Source: JACPKO01 sp964406775 (GTDB lineage: Bacteria > Patescibacteriota > Microgenomatia > Daviesbacterales > UBA10151). From it: 64,000 nt of DNA. Positions 31,937 to 40,427 of this stretch are shown piece after piece. Position 1 is the first letter of the stretch; each line of letters opens with the position of its first letter. Below the pieces are notes generated by a model. That model saw only the letters and a program-made list of their open reading frames with translations, did no database searches and had not been told where the DNA came from. Both the position numbers and the translations under genes were made by a program. Location of the stretch: assembly GCA_964406775.1 (NCBI GenBank), contig CAYOSW010000001.1:26070-90069 (forward strand). The letters are read 5' to 3'.

Positions 31937-33385
31937 TCAAGGGCATTTAATAGTAAACGGCCCAGAGAACGGTGAAAGTTGGGCCGGTGTTGGGTTTGTC
32001 ACGGAAGCTACAGCATACTGGGCATAATAAATAACACTGTCATTTATAGTCGCGTTAACCTGCTGGCTATTGTTTGAGGTCGATTGAGCTGCCTGTGAAG
32101 CATTTACCAGATCATTTCCGCCGCTGGTTGATCCCAACTGGAGAACGTAATATTGTGCCCCGGTAACATTAGTAAAATTTACTGTCATATTCCAGGTGTT
32201 ATTGCTGTTATGGGTACTGCAGGTCGGGAAAACCGGACCCGCAGGTGCGCCGAGAGAAAAACCGGTATTCAGAGTAAAAAGCTGATTTTGAGCGGGTGCG
32301 GCTACAGTGTATGTCTGTGAGTCTGCGTAGTCCGTATTCTGGTTATTTTGCTGTCCTTTTAAGACTGCCAGCATATTGTAAGTAGTACCTGCTGATGCAC
32401 CATTCCAGGTCCAGGTTGAGCCGTTTGCTGGGGTTATTCCATTTACAACGACCTGGTAGTTATTTGTTGTTCCCTGAGGCGCTGCAAGTATAACGATGGA
32501 TGATCCGTTAGGGGCCGAGCCGTTAAAATTAATGGTACCGGAAATAGCAGATGACCCGATGGGGAGTATAGAAGAGGAAGGTGCACTTGAAGCGGGTGAG
32601 CCGGTATTATTCGCAGAAAAGCTCTGCTTATTCTGCAGAACGGTTATTGCTCCGACAGGAGGCGTTGCTGAAGAGTTGATTGTCAGTTCCGCATTGTCGG
32701 AAGGAGCGGAAATCGCAATGTTATTTGAGGTTCCGATCAAACTTCCTTTGCCGTCGTAAAGTTTTCCGATTACTTCGTATTTTTCTCCCGAGACGGCATT
32801 TGCATAAGTCATAGTCCTTTTAACTGTCGCACTTAGATCTTTAACCACAACGGAATAATCTTCCGAACTTCCGTAAACCCTGCCCAAAATATCAAACGTT
32901 GCTCCCTGGGGGATATATCCGTTGATATAAACAACACCGGAGATAGAAGCGGGCTGAGGCTGAGGCGCCGGAGGTGTTTCGATATTTAAAGTCAGTATTT
33001 CCTCTCCTGCGGGTGCGGTTACAACCAAAGGATCGGACGTGGTTGATCTGGAACCGTTTAAGTCAAGATAAGCCTGAAGTTCGTAAGAATTGCCAGATAC
33101 AGAGCCTGTGTATTCCCAGGCTGTTTCATCAGCTGCCGGTAATCCTGAAACGAAAATTTTATAGGCGCCTGTAGAGCCGTGGTCCTTAACACCGATACTG
33201 ATTGATGAGCCTTGTGGAATTGGACCGTTAATTTTGATGACTCCAGAAATTGAGGCCTGCTTTTGGGAAGAATTAAAGAATGGCACATTCGGTTTGATGA
33301 ATTTAGATGTAATTAAACCAACATCAAAAAAAACGAGGGCAAAGATTAGAACAACAATACCTACGGCGATGCCTTTGAGCAGCAT
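31937..33385 (-). CDS. Anchored surface protein with three beta repeats
   Basis: 482 residues: N-terminal membrane helix (about 4-26), then three related units that each open with ISG-x-I/V-x-x-NG-x-x-P-x-G (ISGVIKINGPIPQGSSISI, ISGVVYINGYIPQGATFDI, ISGTINFNGSAPNGSSIVI), separated by Ser/Pro-rich linkers. A C-terminal domain of about 100 residues contains THNSNNTWNMTVNF and YVLQLGSTSGGNDL and ends in a lone Cys-Pro. It is probably exposed on the cell surface. The gene upstream on the same strand encodes a shorter paralogue with the same C-terminal domain. Confidence 0.75.
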   Translation of the reverse strand: MLLKGIAVGIVVLIFALVFFDVGLITSKFIKPNVPFFNSSQKQASISGVIKINGPIPQGSSISIGVKDHGSTGAYKIFVSGLPAADETAWEYTGSVSGNSYELQAYLDLNGSRSTTSDPLVVTAPAGEEILTLNIETPPAPQPQPASISGVVYINGYIPQGATFDILGRVYGSSEDYSVVVKDLSATVKRTMTYANAVSGEKYEVIGKLYDGKGSLIGTSNNIAISAPSDNAELTINSSATPPVGAITVLQNKQSFSANNTGSPASSAPSSSILPIGSSAISGTINFNGSAPNGSSIVILAAPQGTTNNYQVVVNGITPANGSTWTWNGASAGTTYNMLAVLKGQQNNQNTDYADSQTYTVAAPAQNQLFTLNTGFSLGAPAGPVFPTCSTHNSNNTWNMTVNFTNVTGAQYYVLQLGSTSGGNDLVNASQAAQSTSNNSQQVNATINDSVIYYAQYAVASVTNPTPAQLSPFSGPFTIKCP

Positions 33386-33427
33386 AAAATAATTGTCGTG
33401 TATCCGGGAAAATTGCGCAAGTATCCG

Positions 33428-34333
33428 TTAAGGACAGTGAATCGTTTGTGTTGAAGAGAAAGAGGAATATTGATAGGCTGTCGGATTCGAGACGCTGGAA
33501 ACGGCGTATTGGGCATAATAATTGACGCTGTCAGTTAATGTTGTATCCTGAGTTTGACCGCTTTTGGAAATGTCTGCAATATCCGTGTCTCCGCTGGTTG
33601 AGCCGATCTGAAGCCAGTAATATTTCGCGCCCTCAACGGCAGGATAGTTTACGGTTGCCGACCAGGTGTTGTTGCTGTAATGGTTGTTGCAGGTAACGGT
33701 TATAGTGCCGGTTGGTGTGGCCAAAGCGTAACCTACATCAACCTGGAAAACCTGACCGCTTGAAGGCGCTTTAAGCGTATAAGTCGGGGATTTTGCATAA
33801 TCTATATCTGTTCCTCCCGATTTTCCTTTAAGAACCGCAATTAGATCGTAAGTTGTACCGTTTGCTGCGGAAGTCCAGCTCCAATTCTCGCTGTCCTGCG
33901 CTTTAATGCTGTCAACGACAGTCTGAAAATTATTACTCGTATTGTTTTGGCGTGATGTAATAACTATCGAACTGCCCGAAGGCGGGGTTCCGGAGATATC
34001 AATAAGCCCGGAAATATTTGTAACGCCTGCCTGGGATGAACTTTGGTTTGCAACATTATTTTGCAAAACCGTGAAGGAGCCGATTATAGCTTTCGGAGTG
34101 GGGGATGCTTTCGGTTTACCCGAAGCTTTTACTGATACTGACGGAACGGGAGTTGGTGACGTTACGGCAGTCGGATTTGAAATTTTATTTTCAGGCAATT
34201 GGGTATTTTGAACAGCCGGCAGATTTAAGGGTGGTTTAAAATTTTGGGGCTGGTAGAGGAAAAGTCTGTAAACTAAAAAAATTGCAGCAAGGGTAATTAA
34301 AATGGCCGAAATTATGGCAGATGTAAACCACAT
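33428..34333 (-). CDS. Anchored surface protein, one-repeat paralogue
   Basis: 301 residues: membrane helix (about 5-25), Pro/Ser/Thr-rich stalk, one ISGLIDISGTPPSGSSIVI unit and the C-terminal domain CNNHYSNNTWSATVNY ... YWLQIGSTSGDTDI, ending in TIHCP. It matches the last repeat plus C-terminal domain of the protein encoded 42 bases downstream (both end in KCP or HCP), so the pair arose by duplication with gain or loss of repeat units. Probable adhesin or envelope component; ligand unknown. Confidence 0.75.
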   Translation of the reverse strand: MWFTSAIISAILITLAAIFLVYRLFLYQPQNFKPPLNLPAVQNTQLPENKISNPTAVTSPTPVPSVSVKASGKPKASPTPKAIIGSFTVLQNNVANQSSSQAGVTNISGLIDISGTPPSGSSIVITSRQNNTSNNFQTVVDSIKAQDSENWSWTSAANGTTYDLIAVLKGKSGGTDIDYAKSPTYTLKAPSSGQVFQVDVGYALATPTGTITVTCNNHYSNNTWSATVNYPAVEGAKYYWLQIGSTSGDTDIADISKSGQTQDTTLTDSVNYYAQYAVSSVSNPTAYQYSSFSSTQTIHCP

Positions 34334-34401
34334 TACTAATTATTAATCTGTAGGAGTTATTTATTCAACTGAATCGGATAAAAATTTAAGGAGAAAAAAG
34401 T

Positions 34402-34426
34402 CACACCCGGGACAAGCCCGGGTGTG
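34402..34426 (-). terminator. Strong intrinsic terminator after the RRM gene
   Basis: A 10-bp GC-rich stem (CACACCCGGG with CCCGGGTGTG) around a 5-base loop. On the minus strand it is followed by A-C-TTTTTT, so it ends the RRM protein message 12 bases after its stop codon. Confidence 0.8.
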
Positions 34427-34438
34427 CGCTTCTTTTAA

Positions 34439-34708
34439 TTAACGGTCTTCCCTTGGTCTAGCAATATTAACAACGATCTTTCTACCTTCCATATCAGAAC
34501 CATTAAGCTTTTCAATAGCTTCTTTGGCTTCTTCCTCATTTTCCATTTCTACGAATCCGAATCCTCTTGAGCGACCTGTCATTCTATCTTTGAGAACAAC
34601 TGCGCTAACAACAGAACCGAACTGGGAAAATAAATCTCCTAATTTTTGATCGTCAACTGCCCAGGGAAGGGAACCGACAAATAATTTGGTAATAGTAATC
34701 ACCGCCAA
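34439..34708 (-). CDS. RRM-domain RNA-binding protein
   Basis: 89 residues forming a single RNA recognition motif: RNP2 is KLFVGSLPW and RNP1 is RGFGFVEM, with the linking VVSAVVLKDRMTGRS. It resembles the glycine-rich-tail-less Rbp proteins of cyanobacteria and others, which bind RNA and often respond to cold. The listed start codon is TTG; a GTG two codons in is an alternative. It is preceded on its own strand by a 200-base hairpin array that could be its leader or a target, and followed by a strong terminator. Confidence 0.9.
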   Translation of the reverse strand: MAVITITKLFVGSLPWAVDDQKLGDLFSQFGSVVSAVVLKDRMTGRSRGFGFVEMENEEEAKEAIEKLNGSDMEGRKIVVNIARPREDR

Positions 34709-34819
34709 TCTAGGTAAGCTTATGCCTTCTAGACTGACTGTCTAAACAAAGCGCACAAATTTAACACTAGTAAGAATTTTAACGTGCCCATAGTAAAAAT
34801 GCAATATTTGGGTAATTCA

Positions 34820-35015
34820 CTTTTGTTTATCAAAAGCAAGGTTCTGCGAGCGAGCGATAGAATTTTTGATATCGCGAGGCGAAGCAGGTCCTTATTCTTT
34901 CAAACGAAAAACCACGGATGTAAATCCGTGGATGAAGTTTGTTTCGCCAGAAGGCGAATCTCGCCGAAGGCGAGCAAGAAGAGAAACTACGGGCGAAGCG
35001 TAGCGGAGTCCGTAG
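34820..35015. other. Array of six consecutive hairpins upstream of the RRM gene
   Basis: Six inverted repeats follow each other: CTTTTG-TTTAT-CAAAAG (34820-34836), a nested CTGC...GCGATA/TATCGC...GCAG (34844-34887), CCACGGAT-GTAA-ATCCGTGG (34912-34931), TTCGCC-AGAA-GGCGAA (34943-34958), CTCGCC-GAA-GGCGAG (34960-34974) and CTACGG/CCGTAG (34987-35015). No ORF of note runs through it. It lies between the stop of a DUF5667 protein gene and the RRM start and ends only four bases from that stop. It may be a long structured 5' leader of the RRM mRNA, a small RNA, or a cluster of palindromic repeats (REP-like). Confidence 0.6.
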
Positions 35016-35019
35016 AGGC

Positions 35020-35550
35020 TCATTTTGCTTCGGAGATTTGGAGGACTAAACCGAGAACCATTTCGTTAACGTCGCCTTTTTGATCATCAGGAAATTGAGT
35101 CGCCAGATATGTTAATGCCTCCTGCTGTTTCTCTAAAGATTTACCTAATTTTAGAGTCAGTTCGTTAGCATCCGCTTTTTCTTCCCGTGCTTTTTTCTGG
35201 AGTTTAACTGCTTCTTCCCGGTTTGATTTATTTAATTTTAAAGACTTTAAAGCGTTGGAGTAGTCTTTATCTTCTACCAGTTTGGTCGCTTCAACCAATC
35301 TTTTTTCTGATAGCTCAATTTCGTATCCCGCTTTATTTAAGTTACCGAACGTAAACATTCCGCTTAAACCCTCTTTTAGCTGTTTGGCCCAAAACATACC
35401 ATCCGCGACAGTAGTTCCGGGTACGATAGGCCAGAAAAGAGCATAAACATCGACCTTATCATTTTCATTTTGTGCGAGGATCGCAGAGGGTGTAAAAAGG
35501 ATGTTCAGTACAAAAAGGAAAACTAATAAGCAGGATACTATTTTTTTCAC
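35020..35550 (-). CDS. Exported DUF5667-like protein
   Basis: 176 residues with a signal peptide (1-26, cut after ILA). The mature part begins ALFWPIVPGTTVADGMFWAKQLKEGL, in the style of DUF5667 proteins with PGSPLYxLK followed by a long helical hairpin (IELSEKRLVEATKLVEDKDY and following, about 75-165). These are extracytoplasmic helical proteins of unknown role common in Patescibacteria and actinobacteria. Its 3' end abuts the hairpin array, which may act as 3' structure for this message. Confidence 0.7.
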   Translation of the reverse strand: MKKIVSCLLVFLFVLNILFTPSAILAQNENDKVDVYALFWPIVPGTTVADGMFWAKQLKEGLSGMFTFGNLNKAGYEIELSEKRLVEATKLVEDKDYSNALKSLKLNKSNREEAVKLQKKAREEKADANELTLKLGKSLEKQQEALTYLATQFPDDQKGDVNEMVLGLVLQISEAK

Positions 35551-35592
35551 TTAAGTTTATATAACAATCTTAAGAACCGTCTGTCAAGCTAA

Positions 35593-35856
35593 CTATTGGG
35601 GCTGACAAACTGCCAGTCTGTTTCTGGGGAAAGTCAGGAGTATGCCCTCTCCCGGCGCGTCATTCCGGGTGGGGACTAGAGGTATTCTATCGGTTAAGTA
35701 TCTGAGACTGCTGCATCTGCGCGGTTCATCCGGCTCGGGAATACGCAAATCGGCATCGCCGAAAACAAACGGTGCCTCGAGTCTTCTTTTGTCTTCTATT
35801 TCGGCGCGGGTCTGTCTTACCCACAACGGCTCACTAAGATCAAGTAATATACCCAT
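35593..35856 (-). CDS. Small unknown protein of 87 residues
   Basis: A charged soluble protein, rich in Arg and Pro (RIPEPDEPRRCSSLRYLTD), with no signal and no recognised domain. The opposite strand carries an overlapping frame of similar size; I prefer this one because its ATG follows an AATAAT box and a CCGATAGTTTGA string like those in front of other orphan genes, and its residue composition looks more natural. Existence is likely, function unknown. Confidence 0.5.
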   Translation of the reverse strand: MGILLDLSEPLWVRQTRAEIEDKRRLEAPFVFGDADLRIPEPDEPRRCSSLRYLTDRIPLVPTRNDAPGEGILLTFPRNRLAVCQPQ

Positions 35857-35940
35857 AGTTATTATTTGAAATTCAAACTATCGGATATTACTAAGAATTA
35901 AAGTAGCCGGCTGGACAAAATCCGTACAATTTTAAAAAAA

Positions 35941-37722
35941 TTAGCGGGTGCCGTTTAGGTTTATTTTGCGGATGCGTATATTTTTCGGAGTAACTTCTAC
36001 TAATTCCGTATCGTCAATATATTCCAGCGAATCCTCAAGATCCATTAATTTCGGAGCGTTAAAATGCTCGGAAACCCCCTCACCTGAGGAGCGGTGGTTA
36101 GTCTGCTGTTTTTCTTTACAAACATTCACGCTCATATCGCCGGTGCGGGCATTTGAACCGACTACTTGCCCTTTATAAACAGGAACATTCGGTCCGATAA
36201 ACAAAGTTCCGCGCGATTGAATTCCCGTTAAACCGTGAAGCTTAGTTGATCCTGTTTCGTGAACGACCAAAGATCCGTAATCCCTGGTAAATCCGGCTCC
36301 CGAGTCAGGTTTAAAATCCTCAAAAATCGTGTTCATAAGTCCCAGACCCTTGGTATCGGTAATAAATTGGCTTCTGAATCCGAAAAGTTCGCGGGTCGGA
36401 ATTACGTACTCAATATCAACAATTCCGCCCTCGTTTTTCATATTGATTAACGTAGCGTGTCTTTGACCTAATTTTTGGATGATTGTTCCTGAAAATTCTT
36501 CAGGGGTTTCGATAAATAATCTTTCGTACGGAGCAACTGTAACGCCATCTACTACTTTAGTGATAACCTGAGGGCGTGATACCTGGAACTCGTATCCTTC
36601 CCGGCGCATTCTTTCGATTAAGATCGCAAGATGGAGTTCTCCGCGCCCCGAAACGATCCAATCCGTATTCGGTCCATTCTCGATTCTCAACGCAACGTCG
36701 GTTTCAAGTTCTTTATAAAGGCGTTCCTGGATTTGTCTGGTTGTTTTAAACTCTCCTTCTCGTCCAGCGAAGGGGGAAGTATTAACCGAAAAAACCATTC
36801 TTATTGTGGGTTCTTCTATATCAAGAAGAGGTAAAGCGGAGGGAGTATTCGGATCGGCAATTGTTTCACCGATAGTAACATCAGGAATTCCTGCAACAGC
36901 AACAATATCTCCGGCTTGGGCATCTTTTGCCTCAACTCTTTGTAATCCTTCAAAGCTCAAAAGAGAAGTAACCCGGTATTTTTTTTGTTCACCGCTTCGG
37001 TTGATATGAGTAATATCCTGTCCCTGGGAAATTCTTCCATTATAAACCCGGCCTGTAGCAATACGGCCTTTAAAGTTATCCGCCGAAATTGAGGTTACTA
37101 AAATCTGTAATGGTTTTTCCGGATCTCCGTAAGGCTCGGGAATTTCCTTCATAATTTCTTCAAAAACCGGAGTAATGTCGGTCATTTTATTAATATCCGG
37201 TTCTTTTCCGGCTTTTCCAAGCTTGCCCGAAGAATAAATAACGGGAAAGTAAGCTGTCTCCTCATCCGCTCCTAAATCGATAAACAGATCAAATGTTTTA
37301 TTTAAAACATATTCAATTCTTGCATCGGCTTTGTCTATTTTATTTACAACCACAATGACTTTGAGACCCATCTGCAAAGCCTGCTTTAAAACAAACCGGG
37401 TTTGGGGCATCGGACCTTCTTTTGCATCAATCAGTAAAAGACAGCCGTCAGCCATCTTTAAAACACGTTCAACTTCTCCGCCAAAATCCGCGTGGCCCGG
37501 GGTGTCGATAATGTTAATTTTTGTCCCGTTGTAGTTTACTGAAGCATTTTTGGAAAAAATTGTGATTCCGCGTTCTTTTTCTAACTCGTTAGAATCCATA
37601 ATCAGATCCGTTCCGACGAGCTCTTTATCCATTTTTGTCTGGGTCTGGGTAAGCAAAGCGTCAACAAGAGTAGTCTTGCCGTGGTCAACGTGAGCAATAA
37701 TAGCGATATTTCTAATGTTCAT
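35941..37722 (-). CDS. typA: Ribosome-associated GTPase TypA/BipA
   Basis: 593 residues, near full length. It is a translational GTPase of the EF-G/LepA family: G1 HVDHGKTTL (about 10-18), switch and G2 ERGITIF, G3 DTPGHADFGG, G4 NKID, followed by domain II and the C-terminal SRGTLFIGP and HFNAPKLMDLEDSLEYIDDDTELVE-type block (here EYIDDTELVEVTP). It assists 50S assembly and adaptation to stress or cold. It stands alone on the minus strand; upstream bases are AT-rich. Confidence 0.96.
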   Translation of the reverse strand: MNIRNIAIIAHVDHGKTTLVDALLTQTQTKMDKELVGTDLIMDSNELEKERGITIFSKNASVNYNGTKINIIDTPGHADFGGEVERVLKMADGCLLLIDAKEGPMPQTRFVLKQALQMGLKVIVVVNKIDKADARIEYVLNKTFDLFIDLGADEETAYFPVIYSSGKLGKAGKEPDINKMTDITPVFEEIMKEIPEPYGDPEKPLQILVTSISADNFKGRIATGRVYNGRISQGQDITHINRSGEQKKYRVTSLLSFEGLQRVEAKDAQAGDIVAVAGIPDVTIGETIADPNTPSALPLLDIEEPTIRMVFSVNTSPFAGREGEFKTTRQIQERLYKELETDVALRIENGPNTDWIVSGRGELHLAILIERMRREGYEFQVSRPQVITKVVDGVTVAPYERLFIETPEEFSGTIIQKLGQRHATLINMKNEGGIVDIEYVIPTRELFGFRSQFITDTKGLGLMNTIFEDFKPDSGAGFTRDYGSLVVHETGSTKLHGLTGIQSRGTLFIGPNVPVYKGQVVGSNARTGDMSVNVCKEKQQTNHRSSGEGVSEHFNAPKLMDLEDSLEYIDDTELVEVTPKNIRIRKINLNGTR

Positions 37723-37833
37723 ATTATTTTGTAATATCGCAGAGATTTGCTGTGCAAATCTGGAGCAATATTCCTAATGTTCATTTTTTAGCCGAACGGT
37801 TATTATACCTTATTCAGAAAGCGAATGATAGAG

Positions 37834-37882
37834 CTATAGGATAAAAACGTAACTTTACACATAAAAACCTATAGTATATAAT
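37834..37882 (+). promoter_or_regulatory. Promoter with inverted CTATAGG/CCTATAG boxes
   Basis: TTTACA (37854-37859), 17 bases, TATAAT (37877-37882), 6 bases to the ATG. Two copies of the CCTATAG string flank the -35 in inverted orientation (CTATAGG at 37834-37840 and CCTATAG at 37868-37874), each next to ATAAAAA. This may be a regulated variant of the CYATAG promoters. Confidence 0.5.
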
Positions 37883-37888
37883 ATAAAT

Positions 37889-38272
37889 ATGATTGAGATT
37901 TATCAATCCATTGGAAGATTTAATTTGAGCTTTTGGACATCTCCCTTTTCTGGAGAAGCGAGGGCTCGTGAAGCCGCAATAAAACTTGCTAACTATCAAA
38001 TGGTGAATACAGTTCCGGCAGTTGTCGATAGCATCCGCGAACATGAATTAGAACATGCTTTAGCAGACGAGATGATGATAGTTGGTGAAGCTGAAGGGCT
38101 GTTTGTAGCTCAGTTCTTTGGAGTGAAGATTGGTCATTTTTTTCATACAGCTTTTATGCAGCAGGGATATGGACCTTTGGGATTCCGGACGAGGGATCAG
38201 TTAAGAACTATTGCTGCAGGCCCTGCTAAATTGTCTCCCGCGGACAGATACGATCTTTGGAGGCTCAGGTAG
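37889..38272 (+). CDS. Unknown 127-residue protein
   Basis: Soluble, helical in its central part (EARAREAAIKLANYQ and later EHELEHALADEMMIVGEAEG). The EHELEHAL segment has an HExxH-like spacing (H-E-L-E-H), which could bind a metal, and a further GHFFHTAF follows, but no protease family is matched, so this is only a hint. The gene is single, behind a leaderless-type promoter, and resembles the other orphan genes of the window in size and isolation. Confidence 0.6.
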   Translation: MIEIYQSIGRFNLSFWTSPFSGEARAREAAIKLANYQMVNTVPAVVDSIREHELEHALADEMMIVGEAEGLFVAQFFGVKIGHFFHTAFMQQGYGPLGFRTRDQLRTIAAGPAKLSPADRYDLWRLR

Positions 38273-38292
38273 TTTTTGTACGTTAATAAGAA

Positions 38293-38958
38293 TTAACTTT
38301 CCTTAGATTGCCTGTAAAAATAGGTTTCTTTGCTTCTTTTTCCGGCCACGCTATTGATCTCTTTAAGAACACGGAAGGGTAAGTAGTCTCCGTTTACTCC
38401 TTCGCAGGCGATAACCTCGCCCCTTCTGGTCATAATCCATTCGGCAAGTAATGCGTAGTCCAGCTGTGAGCTTCCGAATCGGTAGCCCATTCCCGGTTCT
38501 CCGCGGTATGGAGGGTCGACAAACCAGGTAGCCTCGACATCAGGAGCCTCCGTGTAGTCGCCGGTAAGAATCCGCCAGTTTTTTACTTTATGAATATTTT
38601 CGGACATAAACCTTTTGCTTGCTTCCCATTTACGCGCGATAACGGGGGTAATTAAGGTGCTTTTCCGGCAGTAATCCATTTTACTGACACCGTGGACTAT
38701 AGTTAGAAACTCCGAGCTTCTCTCGCCAGGCGTTAATACAGGTAAGTCTCTTATCGTATCAGCAGTTGCCTCACCGATCAGCCACTCCCAAACAGCCGCC
38801 ATTCTTTCATCCTTTTCAACCAGTAAAACGTCTCTCTGCCAATTATCGCCATAAAGAGCATAAGACGCCGCACCGGCAAATGGTTCAATAATTCTGTCCA
38901 GAGTAGGCTGAGGATAATAACGGGCAAGTCTTTTCTTACGCCCGTAGTAATAAATCAT
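38293..38958 (-). CDS. D12-class N6-adenine DNA methyltransferase (orphan)
   Basis: 221 residues. The SAM-binding motif EPFAGAASYAL is at about 21-31 and the catalytic motif FVDPPYRGE at about 150-158, in the order of alpha-class (Dam-like, D12) methylases that act on adenine. It is shorter than Dam (278) and lacks an obvious full target-recognition domain. No restriction endonuclease gene adjoins it, so it may be a regulatory, protective or phage-derived enzyme. TGA-TATAAT ends eight bases before the ATG, with CCTATAG just upstream. Confidence 0.85.
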   Translation of the reverse strand: MIYYYGRKKRLARYYPQPTLDRIIEPFAGAASYALYGDNWQRDVLLVEKDERMAAVWEWLIGEATADTIRDLPVLTPGERSSEFLTIVHGVSKMDYCRKSTLITPVIARKWEASKRFMSENIHKVKNWRILTGDYTEAPDVEATWFVDPPYRGEPGMGYRFGSSQLDYALLAEWIMTRRGEVIACEGVNGDYLPFRVLKEINSVAGKRSKETYFYRQSKES

Positions 38959-39085
38959 AGCTACTAATTATATCAATTAAACTATAGGATTCAAAATTAA
39001 CTTGTTTGGGATAATTTTAGATCTGAGGAGACTTAAATTTATCTAAAACTTGTATTAGCCGTATTTTTTTGGAATACTTAGATCA

Positions 39086-39682
39086 ATGCCCCGGAAAAAG
39101 AAAGAAAGCCAACCGCAAGTTAAAAAATTCTCCTCTAAAAAGCTCTGGGTAGTTTTGGCCGTCATTCTATTAATATTTCTCGTAATTCTTGTTAAGACAG
39201 GCCATAAAAGAAGTTCTTACAAGATGTCCGGATCTCAAAAGGCTGTAAGTTTTGATATAGGGAACAAGACAATAACTTTAAATAACGAACAAATTTCCTT
39301 TTATAACGGTCTTCATAAAAGCATTAACAATTCATACGGACAGCATATGGCTGAGATATCCGGTAAAAATATAAGCCCCGACGGCACCAGATTTGCGGCG
39401 ATTTTAACTGATTCTCCGGGAGGGTCGGGGACTTTTTATTATCTGATCGGCGGAATGTTAAAAGACGGAAAGGAAATCTACTCAAAGCCTATCCTGCTCG
39501 GAGACAGAATTAATATTGAATCCGTGGAGGTCTCTGATCCGGGCCGTGAGGATAGCGGCTTGATTGAAGTTAAATATTTAGACAGACCTGCGGGTGCGCC
39601 GATGGCGGCTGAACCGACGGTTGAATCTTTATCAAAATTCGGTTTTGACGGGAACGGAAATCTGACTAATATTTTATACTAG
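39086..39682 (+). CDS. Membrane-anchored protein, unknown
   Basis: 198 residues: a very basic N-terminus (PRKKKESQPQVKKF), one membrane helix at about 21-40, and an exported beta-rich domain with GNKTITLNNEQISFYN and DGTRFAAILTDSPGGSGTFYYLIGG. The N-in orientation follows from the positive charges. An AATACT box (TGG-extended) lies seven bases before the ATG. No family recognised. Confidence 0.7.
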   Translation: MPRKKKESQPQVKKFSSKKLWVVLAVILLIFLVILVKTGHKRSSYKMSGSQKAVSFDIGNKTITLNNEQISFYNGLHKSINNSYGQHMAEISGKNISPDGTRFAAILTDSPGGSGTFYYLIGGMLKDGKEIYSKPILLGDRINIESVEVSDPGREDSGLIEVKYLDRPAGAPMAAEPTVESLSKFGFDGNGNLTNILY

Positions 39683-39694
39683 CTCCCATCAATT

Positions 39695-40426
39695 ATGCAG
39701 GAACCGACACACGAAGCAGAAGTTCTTCCCAGAATGGTTGAGATTGCCCAGACAAAAAGGGCGGTACAGGAGTTAATTTCAACTGAACGCTTTCAAAGAG
39801 CGGTTACAGCTCACAGATTGGTTGATATGAGCAGTCACTCAGTCGATCTTTATAGGCATTTTCCCGATTATGCTCCGCCTGAGGGAGTTCTACAGCAGCT
39901 TGAACGGGCAACAGGCGGGAGGATTTACACTTTTACGGAGGACCAGCGGAATGAGTTTATGAGAGAAATGTTTGGCGTCGGGGATTCGATCCGTTCGGCC
40001 TGGATGTTTGCCGCAGCTCTCGATTCAGCAGGAAATTATCATACAACAGTAGGTCACCCAATCCGCAGTTTCACTCATCCCGGCGAGGCTCCGGGAAAAG
40101 AATTAAGCTTTCACTCTATGCGCGGGATGTTTATAAAGCTTGGCGGTAAATTTGATGGTGTTGAGGTTATGCAGCTTGACGCGGGCGATAGCCGTCAGCT
40201 CTTTGATCTAACCCCGAGGCAGGAGCTTTACGATAAGATGGTCGGGAGTATGGCCGGGGAGGAGGCTAATCCTTATTCGGGTGCGGGGTGGCTCGATCAT
40301 TTAGGTGCAAGAAGAAGCCCGTTGCTTATAATCTGTAATGAAAAATTTAAGATTGAGGACGCGGTTGATATAAACAGGCATTTAAAAAGAATAAACCGCC
40401 AGCCCTTACCGCCCCCTCAAAAATAA
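39695..40426 (+). CDS. Unknown 243-residue soluble protein
   Basis: No signal peptide or membrane segment. The central part (FTEDQRNEFMREMFGVGDSI, then AWMFAAALDSAGNYH) and the C-terminal SPLLIICNEKFKIEDAVDIN suggest an alpha/beta enzyme-like fold, but no motif is diagnostic. It starts 12 bases after the preceding stop and ends just before a convergent gene, so it may share a message with the anchored protein upstream. Confidence 0.65.
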   Translation: MQEPTHEAEVLPRMVEIAQTKRAVQELISTERFQRAVTAHRLVDMSSHSVDLYRHFPDYAPPEGVLQQLERATGGRIYTFTEDQRNEFMREMFGVGDSIRSAWMFAAALDSAGNYHTTVGHPIRSFTHPGEAPGKELSFHSMRGMFIKLGGKFDGVEVMQLDAGDSRQLFDLTPRQELYDKMVGSMAGEEANPYSGAGWLDHLGARRSPLLIICNEKFKIEDAVDINRHLKRINRQPLPPPQK

Positions 40427-40427
40427 T

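Noticed and set aside
34820..35015. CRISPR array
   Set aside because: The hairpins differ from each other in sequence and spacing, with no constant repeat and no cas genes near.
35642..35869. Plus-strand frame opposite the 87-residue protein
   Set aside because: No promoter-like sequence, and a Ser/Arg-rich low-complexity translation.
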